From: an uncultured Clostridia bacterium | GTDB lineage: Bacteria; Bacillota; Clostridia; Oscillospirales; Ruminococcaceae | Direction of reading: 5' to 3' | DNA: 64,000 nt | Assembly: GCA_945910815.1 (NCBI GenBank) | Contig: CAMDZD010000011.1 | Span: forward strand, 1-64,000 | Part shown: in pieces, positions 29,156-37,255 of the stretch | Layout: every line of letters begins with the position of its first letter | Position numbering within the stretch: position 1 is the stretch's first letter | Translations under genes and position numbers: made by a program | Notes under the pieces: generated by a model | Database searches by the model: none | What the model was told of the DNA's origin: nothing | What the model saw: only the letters and a program-made list of their open reading frames with translations

Positions 29156-29647
29156 TCAGTTATCTTTACAAAGCTTGCCAATGATTTCTGACATAACATC
29201 ATCATGACTTTCTGATGTTTTTATACCTTCGGCAAGCTCCATATTTCTGTTGATTTTTTTCAGGCATTTCCTGAAAATCTGAAGTTCTGAAGAATCAATA
29301 TCCGAAAAAACAATGTTTCTGTCATAATTATCAAAAGCATTTATTGTTTTTTCTACTTCACTTTTTCCCTTTTCAGTAAGCGAAATGCACTTACAGCGTA
29401 AATTATTTTCCGAGACGTTTTTTTCAATAAACCCCGATTTCTGAAGTTTCTGAGTTGATACTGTCATAGTTGCAGAAGATACATGAAAATGTTTTGCTAT
29501 ATCTGCCTGATTGCAGTCAGGATTTTCATATATATAATGCAATATCAGAAACTGCTGAAAATAAAGACCGTTTTCAAGAATACGCTTTACAAACAGCTTA
29601 TGCAGAAGATGTGCTTTTTCAATATCCCCCATAATTTCCCTGTACAT
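29156..29647 (-). CDS. MarR-family transcriptional regulator
   Basis: 163 residues with a winged helix: QADIAKHFHVSSATMTVSTQ as the recognition region, then LTEKGKSEVEK. It is the first gene of the operon with the two ABC half-transporters, so it most likely represses its own operon and is released by the transported compound. The ribosome site AAGGAGGTG is strong. The leader between promoter and start carries four copies of GTTAGC. Confidence 0.9.
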   Translation of the reverse strand: MYREIMGDIEKAHLLHKLFVKRILENGLYFQQFLILHYIYENPDCNQADIAKHFHVSSATMTVSTQKLQKSGFIEKNVSENNLRCKCISLTEKGKSEVEKTINAFDNYDRNIVFSDIDSSELQIFRKCLKKINRNMELAEGIKTSESHDDVMSEIIGKLCKDN

Positions 29648-29667
29648 AAAAAATCACCTCCTTGTTT

Positions 29668-29705
29668 GTTAGCAAGTATAACAGTTAGCAATGCTAACAG
29701 TTAGC
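29668..29705. promoter_or_regulatory. Likely MarR operator: clustered GTTAGC repeats
   Basis: GTTAGCAATGCTAAC at 29684-29698 is a near-perfect palindrome. Further GTTAGC half-sites stand at 29668-29673 and 29700-29705. They lie just downstream of the predicted transcription start of the MarR-ABC operon, where a bound repressor would act as a roadblock. Confidence 0.75.
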
Positions 29706-29720
29706 TGTGATGTGATAATT

Positions 29721-29749
29721 ATTATATCAGAATATATATAAAAAGTCAA
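29721..29749 (-). promoter_or_regulatory. Promoter of the MarR-ABC operon
   Basis: Minus strand TTGACT (29749-29744), 17 bp, TATAAT (29726-29721). Confidence 0.85.
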
Positions 29750-29779
29750 GATAAATTATAACGGTATTTACAAAAATAC

Positions 29780-29808
29780 TTGACTGTTTCTGTGCAATAT
29801 GCTATCAT
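29780..29808 (+). promoter_or_regulatory. Promoter of the EamA transporter gene
   Basis: TTGACT (29780-29785), 17 bp, TATCAT (29803-29808). The predicted transcript starts near 29815, which rules against a start codon at 29813. Confidence 0.7.
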
Positions 29809-29824
29809 TTAAATGGTGATTTAT

Positions 29825-30691
29825 ATGATTAATAAAAAATACAAGGGTATATTTTATATTATACTTTCAGCGTTTTTCTTTTCACTGATGAGTATGTTCA
29901 TAAGGCTTTCGGGAGATATTCCGTCATTTCAGAAAGCATTTTTCAGGAATTTCGTCGCACTGATTATATCCGTTCTGATTATGATGAAAAATCACGAAAA
30001 AATAGGGTTCAAACCGGGAAATCTCAAATATCTTGTAATGCGTGCCGTATGTGGTACCGTGGGTATTATCTGCAATTTTTATGCTGTTGACCATCTTAAT
30101 CTTTCGGACGCTTCAATGCTGAATAAGATGTCGCCTTTTTTTGCAATATTATTTTCATTTATTCTTCTTAAGGAAAAAATTTCCGCTGTTCAGGCTGTTA
30201 TAGTTACCGGAGCTTTTATCGGAAGTCTTTTTATAGTAAAGCCTTCATCAGAAATTTTAAGCTCTCCGGCTTCTCTTATCGGTTTGCTCGGAGGTATGGG
30301 AGCAGGCACTGCCTATACATTTGTAAGAATACTCGGTCAGAAAGGTGAAAACAAATCTTTTATAGTATTGTTTTTCTCCGCATTTTCGTGTCTTGTATTC
30401 CTGCCGTTTCTGATATTTGACTATCATGAAATGTCTCTGAAACAGCTTGTTTTTCTGATTCTTGCCGGAGTTTCCGCATGCGGAGGTCAGTTCTCCGTAA
30501 CTTCTGCATACTGCTACGCTCCCGCTAAGGAAATTTCAGTATATGACTATTCACAGCTTATATTTGCGACTGTTCTCGGATTTTTGGTTTTCGGTCAGAT
30601 TCCCGATTCATTAAGCATTATCGGATATATAATTATAATTTCTATGGCGGTTGCGATGTTTATCTACAATAACAAAAAAACGGACGGTTAA
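29825..30691 (+). CDS. EamA/DMT-family membrane transporter
   Basis: 288 residues with ten hydrophobic segments and the two EamA repeats. The first contains SMFIRLSGDIPSFQKAFFRN and SDASMLNKMSPFFAILFS, the second DYSQLIFATVLGFLVFGQIP. Drug/metabolite transporters export amino acids, metabolites or nucleotide sugars; the substrate is not readable. I take ATG 29825 (GGTGA five bases upstream) because an in-frame ATG at 29813 lies within five bases of the -10 box. Confidence 0.88.
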   Translation: MINKKYKGIFYIILSAFFFSLMSMFIRLSGDIPSFQKAFFRNFVALIISVLIMMKNHEKIGFKPGNLKYLVMRAVCGTVGIICNFYAVDHLNLSDASMLNKMSPFFAILFSFILLKEKISAVQAVIVTGAFIGSLFIVKPSSEILSSPASLIGLLGGMGAGTAYTFVRILGQKGENKSFIVLFFSAFSCLVFLPFLIFDYHEMSLKQLVFLILAGVSACGGQFSVTSAYCYAPAKEISVYDYSQLIFATVLGFLVFGQIPDSLSIIGYIIIISMAVAMFIYNNKKTDG

Positions 30692-30705
30692 CCCGCCCGT
30701 TATTT
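30680..30705 (+). terminator. Terminator after the EamA gene
   Basis: ACGGACGG and CCGCCCGT pair with one mismatch across the stop codon, followed by a T-rich tract (ATTTTTTA). It may also serve the converging dockerin-LRR gene. Confidence 0.7.
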
Positions 30706-30714
30706 TTTATAGGT

Positions 30715-32085
30715 TTAAGAATTAAGGTCGCTGACAATACCTGCAAGATACTGCTGTATCATAAGTGAATCATTTGCATTGAGTCCATTGCCCTTGGACT
30801 GAACATCACCGTTTTCAATCCATTTTGGTTCATCAATAGCATTTTTTTCGGAGTCGCTGACATACGCTGAAATTGCTACTGCATCGGCAATATCAACAAC
30901 TCCGTCACCGTTTGCATCACCCAATATAGAACTTACTTCAACATTATTTGTTGTACTTTCAGTTATATCATCTGTTGTTGGCTCCGTTTCAGGTGCTACC
31001 CCCATACTCTCATATTTATATCCGTTTTTTTCTGCATAAGCCATTGCCGTTGAATCTTCATAGCAATAAATTGTACCATTAAAAACAATATTATCTACAA
31101 TTGTACTTGATTCACTATATTCTGCTGTATTAGAAATAGTATAAGAAGAGGAGACAATTATACATTTTGGATTTTTTATTGTAATTTTAGTCAAACCGGA
31201 GCAATTTGCAAATGCACCCGCTTCAATATGTGTAACATTTTTGGAAATTTCAAATTCTGTAATTCCGGAACAACTTGCAAAAGCATATGAACCAATTGAA
31301 GTAACACTATTTGGAATTTCTATTGATATAAGATTACTGCATTTATGAAATGCACGACTGGACATTTTTTTTACACTTTCAGGTATTGCATAGGAAGTAC
31401 CTTCTTTATTAATTGGATACTTTATAAGTGTAGTAAAATCTTTATTGAAAAGAACTCCGTCCCTGCTTGCATAGTTTTCATTATTTTTATCAACTTCTAT
31501 GCTCTCAAGACTTGTACAATTTTCAAATACATTATTGTGAGCATCGGGAATATTATCAACATTTTTAGGTATAAATATTTTCTTTAAGCTTGTACAACCA
31601 TAAAAAACACCATTTCCTATTTTAATCTTTGTATCACTTTCTGCAAAAGTTATCTCCGTAAGTTTTGTACAGCCTTGAAATGCACAGTTTTCAATTTCAG
31701 AAACATTTTTAGGAATTATCATCTTTTCAAGTTTTTTACAATCTTGAAAAGCACTACGACAAATTTTAGTTACACTATTAGGAATAACTATATTTGTTAA
31801 TTTATAACAGCCATTAAAAGCTTCTTTTCCTATTGTTGTAACAGGCAAGCCGTCTATTTCAGACGGAATAACAATGTCTGTTGTTTCGGTTGCAAAATTG
31901 TCAAAATTTGCTATTTCAATATAATCTGAATATTTTTTGACAGTAAAATTTTCATATTTTATAATTTCTCCCGTCTCTGCATTTGCAGTTATACTGAAAT
32001 CATTTGTAACAGCTGTTGAAAAAGGAACAACACTGCAAGCGGATACACATGCAACCGCAATTAAAAAAGCCTTTTTGATTTTCAT
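30715..32085 (-). CDS. Secreted BspA-type leucine-rich-repeat protein with C-terminal dockerin
   Basis: 456 residues. A signal peptide covers about 1-37. BspA/LRR_5 repeats run from about 65 to 330 (recurring IPxSVTxIGxxAFxxC pattern: NIVIPNSVTKI, MIIPKNVSEI, IEIPNSVTSI). A threonine/glutamate-rich linker follows, then a dockerin (about 395-456) starting GDANGDGVVDIAD. The second dockerin segment NGLNANDSLMIQQYLA is identical to that of the CAP protein at 24744, so both should dock to the same cohesin type. LRR_5 proteins commonly mediate adhesion. Its promoter carries a 16-base homopolymer. Confidence 0.93.
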   Translation of the reverse strand: MKIKKAFLIAVACVSACSVVPFSTAVTNDFSITANAETGEIIKYENFTVKKYSDYIEIANFDNFATETTDIVIPSEIDGLPVTTIGKEAFNGCYKLTNIVIPNSVTKICRSAFQDCKKLEKMIIPKNVSEIENCAFQGCTKLTEITFAESDTKIKIGNGVFYGCTSLKKIFIPKNVDNIPDAHNNVFENCTSLESIEVDKNNENYASRDGVLFNKDFTTLIKYPINKEGTSYAIPESVKKMSSRAFHKCSNLISIEIPNSVTSIGSYAFASCSGITEFEISKNVTHIEAGAFANCSGLTKITIKNPKCIIVSSSYTISNTAEYSESSTIVDNIVFNGTIYCYEDSTAMAYAEKNGYKYESMGVAPETEPTTDDITESTTNNVEVSSILGDANGDGVVDIADAVAISAYVSDSEKNAIDEPKWIENGDVQSKGNGLNANDSLMIQQYLAGIVSDLNS

Positions 32086-32123
32086 TATATTATACCTCCA
32101 AAATGAAAATATTGTATATATAA

Positions 32124-32154
32124 ATTATAGCACAAAAAAAAAAAAAAAAGTCAA
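32124..32154 (-). promoter_or_regulatory. Promoter of the dockerin-LRR gene with poly-T spacer (candidate phase-variable promoter)
   Basis: Minus strand: TTGACT (32154-32149), then a run of T (16 A on the plus strand, 32134-32149, one of them shared with the -35 box), GTG, C, and TATAAT (32129-32124). The spacer is 19 bp, two more than optimal. Slippage in the homopolymer would change the spacing and hence promoter strength. Confidence 0.8.
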
Positions 32155-32251
32155 CATCTGGAAGTGAATTTTGTACAAAATTCCATATATTAAACATAAA
32201 TTTTAATATCTGTTGATAAAAAACTATAAAATACAATTATAAAATCCGTTC

Positions 32252-32280
32252 TTGACATAAAAATCCTTTTCTGATATAAT
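32252..32280 (+). promoter_or_regulatory. Promoter of the phosphoribosyltransferase gene
   Basis: TTGACA (32252-32257), 17 bp, TATAAT (32275-32280); AAAAGGAG precedes ATG 32321. Confidence 0.87.
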
Positions 32281-32320
32281 TATAATATATTCTGAAATAC
32301 TTAAAAGGAGACTTTTTCTT

Positions 32321-32959
32321 ATGGAAAACAGAGCTATTAAAATCAAATCCAAAAGCAACAGTCAGGTCAAGGTTGATGTAATCCCCGGACACTTCGCTAC
32401 AAACCATTCACACGTCAATTACTTCATTGATATGACATCAGTTAAAACAAGCTACCGAATGGCAAGAGAAGCTTCTGAAGAAATCGCAAAGGCTTATGCA
32501 CATTCAACACCTATTGATACTATCGTATGTCTTGAGGGTACTGAAATGATTGGTGCATTTCTTGCCGAAAAACTCGGTCATCACGGAAACGGTATAAACA
32601 GCGGTAATGATATACGTGTTATCACTCCGGAAGCAAACAGCAACAATCAGCTGATTTTCAGAGACAACATTCAGGATAAAATTGCCGACAAGCAGATTCT
32701 TCTTCTTATAGCCTCCGTATCTACCGGAAAAACTATAAACCGTTCAGTTGAATGTCTGAAATACTACGGCGGAAATCTTGCCGGAATTGCCTCAATATTC
32801 AGTGCAATCAACGAATATGCCGGAATCAAGGTAACATCAGTATTCCACGTTGATGATATGCCGGCATACGAATCAAAGCTCCCGAATGAATGTGAAATGT
32901 GTAAAAACGGCAGAAAAGTTGATGCTATTATAAACAGCTTCGGCTATTCAAAAATATAA
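32321..32959 (+). CDS. Phosphoribosyltransferase-family protein (orotate PRTase-like)
   Basis: 212 residues. The PRPP-binding loop region reads ILLLIASVSTGKTINRSVE (about 127-145), in which the usual acidic pair before the loop is replaced by AS, an atypical variant. Upstream are VNYFIDMTS and TIVCLEGTEMIGAFLA, as in type I phosphoribosyltransferases. A CEMCKNG cysteine pair stands near the C-terminus. It is a single gene with its own promoter and a strong terminator, outside any pyrimidine operon, so orotate as substrate is uncertain and it may act on another base. Confidence 0.7.
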   Translation: MENRAIKIKSKSNSQVKVDVIPGHFATNHSHVNYFIDMTSVKTSYRMAREASEEIAKAYAHSTPIDTIVCLEGTEMIGAFLAEKLGHHGNGINSGNDIRVITPEANSNNQLIFRDNIQDKIADKQILLLIASVSTGKTINRSVECLKYYGGNLAGIASIFSAINEYAGIKVTSVFHVDDMPAYESKLPNECEMCKNGRKVDAIINSFGYSKI

Positions 32960-32974
32960 AGGTAATAAATTCAG

Positions 32975-33022
32975 ACCGTCCCTAATAATATGTAGTAATA
33001 CATTATTAAGGACGGTTTTTTA
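32975..33022 (+). terminator. Long stem terminator, overlapping the next gene's ribosome site
   Basis: ACCGTCC (32975-32981) pairs with GGACGGT (33010-33016); inner bases AATAAT/ATTATT extend the stem, and six T follow. The descending arm includes AAGGA, the only ribosome-site candidate for the gene at 33024. Confidence 0.85.
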
Positions 33023-33023
33023 T

Positions 33024-34175
33024 ATGAGGATTTTTAAATTATCGGGTATAGCTATAATGCTTATGTTTCTTGTATCATGCGGAAATTCAGAAAATAATTC
33101 CTGTCAAAGTTCTCCCGAACTTTATCATCAGGATATAGAACAGCTTTATATTACTCCCGAAAAAGCTCCGGAGCATATAAATTATAATGTTCAGCATGCA
33201 AGGTGGATTTCATATCTTGAATATTCGGATATTATGCTTAACAAATCAGAAAAGGAGTTTACGGATTACATAATAAAAATGCTTGAAAATGCAAAAAGCG
33301 ATGATATAAACACAATATATTTTCATTCAAGAGCCTTTGGAGATTCCTATTATAAATCGGAACTCTTTCCGCAGGGAACTTTTTTAAATCAGAATTATGA
33401 CCCTTTGAAAATAATTATAACAGAGGCACACAAGCTTGATATATCAGTTCATGCGTGGGTGAATCCTTTACGCTGTCAGACTGCTGAAGAATTTGTCACA
33501 ATATCCGATGATTTCACAACAAAAAAATGGTTCAATGAATTTCAGGGTACTTACATATGCAACGTTGACGGCAGAATGTGGCTTAATCCTGCATATGATG
33601 AAGTAACGGATTTTATTTCAGACGGTATTCTTGAAATTATCCGTAATTATGACGTTGACGGTATTCACATAGATGATTATTTCTATCCCTCAGCAGATGA
33701 AAATTTTGATAAATCAGCGTTTTCGGATTCGGGACAGGATAATCTGAATCAATGGCGTATTGATAATATAAACAGACTTGTATCAGAAATATATTCAGAA
33801 ATAAAAAATTATGATGATGATATTCTTTTCGGAATAAGTCCTCAGGGAAATATAGATATTGACTATAATTCACAGTTTGCCGACGTAAAAACATGGTGCA
33901 GTAATTCGGGATATTGTGATTATATAGTACCCCAGATTTATTTCGGATTTAAAAATGATATATGCCCTTTTGAACAGACATTTCAGCAATGGTATGATAT
34001 GACAAAAAACTCTGATATTTCTCTTGTAATCGGACTTGCTGTATACAAGGAGGGAAAAGAAGATAAATGGGCAGGTTCGGGAAAAAATGAATGGATTGAA
34101 GATTCCGATGTAATTCAGAAACAGAAAGATTTTATCGCTGAATATGAAAATACAGGATATTCACTGTATTATTAA
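33024..34175 (+). CDS. Lipoprotein with GHL10-type glycoside hydrolase domain
   Basis: 383 residues. A lipobox (MLMFLVSCGN) near residue 19 predicts a membrane-anchored lipoprotein. The rest resembles the GHL10/DUF187 TIM-barrel family: ARWISYLEYSD, NTIYFHSRAFGD, VHAWVNPLRC, MWLNPAYDEV, VDGIHIDDYFYP (catalytic-acid region) and ISPQGN. Some relatives cleave denuded peptidoglycan glycan, but activity varies. The GH25 lysozyme follows at once, supporting a cell-wall role. The ribosome site is the arm of the preceding terminator, so expression may partly come from readthrough. Confidence 0.85.
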   Translation: MRIFKLSGIAIMLMFLVSCGNSENNSCQSSPELYHQDIEQLYITPEKAPEHINYNVQHARWISYLEYSDIMLNKSEKEFTDYIIKMLENAKSDDINTIYFHSRAFGDSYYKSELFPQGTFLNQNYDPLKIIITEAHKLDISVHAWVNPLRCQTAEEFVTISDDFTTKKWFNEFQGTYICNVDGRMWLNPAYDEVTDFISDGILEIIRNYDVDGIHIDDYFYPSADENFDKSAFSDSGQDNLNQWRIDNINRLVSEIYSEIKNYDDDILFGISPQGNIDIDYNSQFADVKTWCSNSGYCDYIVPQIYFGFKNDICPFEQTFQQWYDMTKNSDISLVIGLAVYKEGKEDKWAGSGKNEWIEDSDVIQKQKDFIAEYENTGYSLYY

Positions 34176-34191
34176 AATTTTCTATTTACAT

Positions 34192-34221
34192 TTGACGGAT
34201 TTTGTGTTATTATAATACAAT
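34192..34221 (+). promoter_or_regulatory. Possible promoter of the GH25 gene
   Basis: TTGACG (34192-34197), 18 bp, TACAAT (34216-34221); an overlapping TATAAT at 34211 has poor spacing to this -35. Confidence 0.45.
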
Positions 34222-34245
34222 AGAACAAATTCCGGAGGATATTTC

Positions 34246-35202
34246 ATGAAAAACAAATCACTTAAGGCTCTTGCAATTATTCAGACTATAATAATTTTTG
34301 TGCTTGTTGCTGTTATAATATATTTTTCAGTATTCCGCCAAAGCCCTTTAAACGAAACTGTTCCGGTTTTCAACTCCCTTGAAACACGTATAAATCCCGT
34401 TATCGAAAAGGAAGAAACTGTATACCAGCTTGACGGTGAAAAAATTAAAATGTCGGATTCCGTTATAGGTGAAATGTATCTGCCGGTTATTGACGGAGTA
34501 GAAAAATGTCAGTATGATATGAATAATATCGTTACAAGAAATAATTATTCCTTCTATAAGGAAAATAATGAAATAGTTTCGCTGACAGGCATTGACGTTT
34601 CACAGTATCAGGGCAATATCGACTGGAAAAAGGTTGCAGAATCGGGTATAAAATTCGCATTTCTCCGTGTCGGTGTCAGAACATACGGCGATGGCGAAAT
34701 TCATCTTGATGAAAAATTCCATGAAAATGTAAAGGGAGCTACTGAAAACGGCATAGACATCGGAGTATATTTCTTTTCGCAGGCAGTAACCAAGGAAGAA
34801 GCTATTGAAGAAGCTGATTTCACTATCAACGAAATAAAAAACTATAACATAACATATCCGGTTGTTTTCGACTGGGAAATCATTATGGAAGATACTGCAA
34901 GAACTGATTCCGTAAGCGTTGAAACTCTTGCGGATTGCTGTACGGTTTTTTGCGAACGTGTCAAATCTGCGGGATATACTCCTATGATTTATCAGAATTT
35001 ACGGACATCGCTTTTAAAGCTTGATTTGCTCCGACTTAAGGATTATGATTTCTGGCTTGCACAGTATATCGAAAAGCCTACTTACTGTTATGACTATCAG
35101 ATTTGGCAGTATGCCTCTGACGGCTCTGTCCCCGGTATTGAGGGACATGTTGACCTTAATATTGCATTTAAAAATTATGCTGAATCAAATCAGGGCGGAT
35201 AA
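34246..35202 (+). CDS. Membrane-anchored GH25 lysozyme (N-acetylmuramidase)
   Basis: 318 residues. One uncleaved hydrophobic segment (about 9-28) is followed by an extracellular linker and the GH25 domain (about 118-312). Motifs include GIDVSQYQGNIDW, FAFLRVGVRTYGDG, GVYFFSQAVT, PVVFDWE (catalytic Asp/Glu) and YDYQIWQYASDG. These enzymes cleave the beta-1,4 bond after N-acetylmuramic acid. GGAGGATATTTC precedes ATG 34246. The membrane anchor argues for wall remodelling rather than secreted lysis. Confidence 0.93.
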   Translation: MKNKSLKALAIIQTIIIFVLVAVIIYFSVFRQSPLNETVPVFNSLETRINPVIEKEETVYQLDGEKIKMSDSVIGEMYLPVIDGVEKCQYDMNNIVTRNNYSFYKENNEIVSLTGIDVSQYQGNIDWKKVAESGIKFAFLRVGVRTYGDGEIHLDEKFHENVKGATENGIDIGVYFFSQAVTKEEAIEEADFTINEIKNYNITYPVVFDWEIIMEDTARTDSVSVETLADCCTVFCERVKSAGYTPMIYQNLRTSLLKLDLLRLKDYDFWLAQYIEKPTYCYDYQIWQYASDGSVPGIEGHVDLNIAFKNYAESNQGG

Positions 35203-35289
35203 TATTTCCGCCCTTAATGTGTTTATGCACAAAAATATCTGAAAATATTGTATATTATGTATATTTATTCTTTGAATTTCAAATATTGT

Positions 35290-35318
35290 TTGCATTTAAA
35301 AGGTAAAAGTGATATAAT
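35290..35318 (+). promoter_or_regulatory. Promoter of the ispD operon
   Basis: TTGCAT (35290-35295), 17 bp, TATAAT (35313-35318). Confidence 0.78.
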
Positions 35319-35349
35319 ATTTCTATCAGTGCCGAAAGGAGCTTTTTTT

Positions 35350-36027
35350 ATGAATACTTCAGCAGTTATTGTATGTGCCGGAAATTCCACAAGAATGGGC
35401 GGTATAAATAAAATTCTTCTTCCGCTTGGAAATTCAACTGTCATTGGAAATACAATGCTTGCCTTTCAGAATACGCAGTCTATAAAGGAAATTATTGTAG
35501 TCTCCCGTCCGCAGGACTTCGATTCCATAAAATCAGAAGCTGAAAAGCTTAATATATCAAAATTCAGATTATGCGTTGAGGGCGGTGATACACGTCAGAA
35601 AAGCGTTTCAAACGGTGTGCGATATGTATCAAAAGATACTGATTTTATCGCAGTTCATGACGGTGCAAGACCTCTTGTCAAGCCCGAACATATCGAAAGA
35701 GTTATAAAAGATGCCTCTGTGTTCGGAGGTGCTACTCTCGGAGTTCCCGTTAAAGATACTATTAAAGTAGTATCAGACGGCTTGATTACTGATACACCTT
35801 ACCGCCCGTCTCTTTATATAACACAGACTCCTCAGGTGTTCAGAAAGAGAATCTATTTTGAGGGTATAGATTTCGCTCTTGAACACGGTCTCGATTTCAC
35901 AGACGACTGTCAGCTTGTTGAAGCAATCGGATATAAAGTATATATGACTGTCGGAGACTACACAAATATTAAAATCACTACTCCCGAAGATATTAAAATT
36001 GCGGAGGTTTTGCTATGTTCAGAATAG
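35350..36027 (+). CDS. ispD: 2-C-methyl-D-erythritol 4-phosphate cytidylyltransferase
   Basis: 225 residues from ATG 35350 (AAAGGAG just upstream); the longer open frame to 35248 runs through the promoter and is not used. The nucleotidyltransferase signature [19 protein letters not shown] is at the N-terminus. [18 protein letters not shown] and FTDDCQLVE follow. It makes CDP-ME from MEP and CTP in the non-mevalonate isoprenoid pathway. It overlaps ispF by 13 bp; the two enzymes catalyse nearby steps and are often coupled or fused. Confidence 0.96.
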   Translation: MNTSAVIVCAGNSTRMGGINKILLPLGNSTVIGNTMLAFQNTQSIKEIIVVSRPQDFDSIKSEAEKLNISKFRLCVEGGDTRQKSVSNGVRYVSKDTDFIAVHDGARPLVKPEHIERVIKDASVFGGATLGVPVKDTIKVVSDGLITDTPYRPSLYITQTPQVFRKRIYFEGIDFALEHGLDFTDDCQLVEAIGYKVYMTVGDYTNIKITTPEDIKIAEVLLCSE

Positions 36028-36491
36028 GTCACGGATACGATGTCCACAGACTCACAGAAAACAGAAAGCTTATATTAGGCGGTGTGGATATTCCGCACGA
36101 TAAGGGATTGCTCGGTCACTCCGATGCAGATGTACTTGTGCATGCTGTTATGGATTCCATACTCGGAGCGTTGGCTTTCGGAGACATCGGTCACCTTTTC
36201 CCCGATGATGACGATAACTATAAAAATGCAGACAGCATAAAGCTTCTGGAAAAAGTATGTCAGGTTATGGAAAATAATGGCTATAAAATCGGCAATATAG
36301 ATTCCACTGTTATTGCACAGAAGCCTAAGCTTGCACCTTATATAATACAAATGCGTGAAAATATTGCGGAAGCCTGCAAATGCGATATATCACAAATCAG
36401 CGTTAAAGCTACCACAGAGGAAAAACTCGGCTTTACCGGTGAAATGCTCGGAATATCAGCTCATTCCGTATCGCTTCTGGTGAAGATATGA
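36015..36491 (+). CDS. ispF: 2-C-methyl-D-erythritol 2,4-cyclodiphosphate synthase
   Basis: 158 residues, full length. The metal ligands D9 and H11 stand in [24 protein letters not shown] and [13 protein letters not shown] follow, and near the end are [10 protein letters not shown] and G.GISAHSV-type residues. It cyclises CDP-ME 2-phosphate with release of CMP. Overlapping the ispD end and the next gene's start (ATGA) implies a tightly coupled three-gene operon. Confidence 0.97.
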   Translation: MFRIGHGYDVHRLTENRKLILGGVDIPHDKGLLGHSDADVLVHAVMDSILGALAFGDIGHLFPDDDDNYKNADSIKLLEKVCQVMENNGYKIGNIDSTVIAQKPKLAPYIIQMRENIAEACKCDISQISVKATTEEKLGFTGEMLGISAHSVSLLVKI

Positions 36492-37234
36492 AAACGCTTT
36501 TTATTTCCGATTTGGACGGTACTCTCTTAAATGACAATGCAAAAATATCAGAAAATACCGCCCGAATTATAAATTCGCTGATTAAAAAAGGATTGTATTT
36601 TACTATCGCAACGGCACGCTCCGAAAGAACAGCAATTCCTATGACATCATGCCTTGATATAAATGTTCCCCGTGTACTTATGAACGGAGTCATTATATAT
36701 TCAGATGGATATATTAAATATCACACTATTCCGGAAAAAAATGCTTTTGAAATATCAGCTCTTTTCAAAAAGCATAATATCAAAGGAAGTATTTTTGAAA
36801 TAACGGACAATAAGCTTAACGTCCGTGAAAATACTGATATAAATATAAATTATGCGGATAATCCGATATATATAACATCAAACAATAAATATGATATTCT
36901 TCTGCCCCTTGAACGTGATATATCAAAGCTTGAAAATATAAGTCATACTTTCTATGAAGATACTTATACAGGAAAATGGTTTCTTGAAATATTCTCCGAT
37001 AAGGCTACAAAGGCTAACGGAATTAAATTTCTGCGTGAAAAATACGGATTTGATAAAATTGTATGTTTCGGAGATAATCTGAATGATATTTCTATGTTCA
37101 ATGAATCAGATGTTCGTGTTGCCGTTGCAAATGCAAAACCCGAAATAAAAAAGCTTGCCGATTTCGTAACGCTTTCCAACGACGAGGACGGCGTTTCGGT
37201 ATGGCTTGGTGAACACTATAAAGAATTTATATAA
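36488..37234 (+). CDS. Cof-type HAD-IIB phosphatase
   Basis: 248 residues. HAD motif I is DLDGTLL (nucleophile Asp near residue 8), motif II is in TIATARSE, motif III is the Lys in KANGIKFL, and motif IV is [11 protein letters not shown]. The C2-type cap lies between. Such enzymes dephosphorylate sugar phosphates or nucleotides; the specific substrate is not readable. The start overlaps the ispF stop (ATGA). Confidence 0.9.
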   Translation: MKTLFISDLDGTLLNDNAKISENTARIINSLIKKGLYFTIATARSERTAIPMTSCLDINVPRVLMNGVIIYSDGYIKYHTIPEKNAFEISALFKKHNIKGSIFEITDNKLNVRENTDININYADNPIYITSNNKYDILLPLERDISKLENISHTFYEDTYTGKWFLEIFSDKATKANGIKFLREKYGFDKIVCFGDNLNDISMFNESDVRVAVANAKPEIKKLADFVTLSNDEDGVSVWLGEHYKEFI

Positions 37235-37255
37235 ATACGAAAGGATTTTTAAAAT

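Noticed and set aside
35248..35349. Extended N-terminus for IspD starting at 35248
   Set aside because: The extension covers the promoter boxes and the real ribosome site; the protein family starts at the ATG at 35350.
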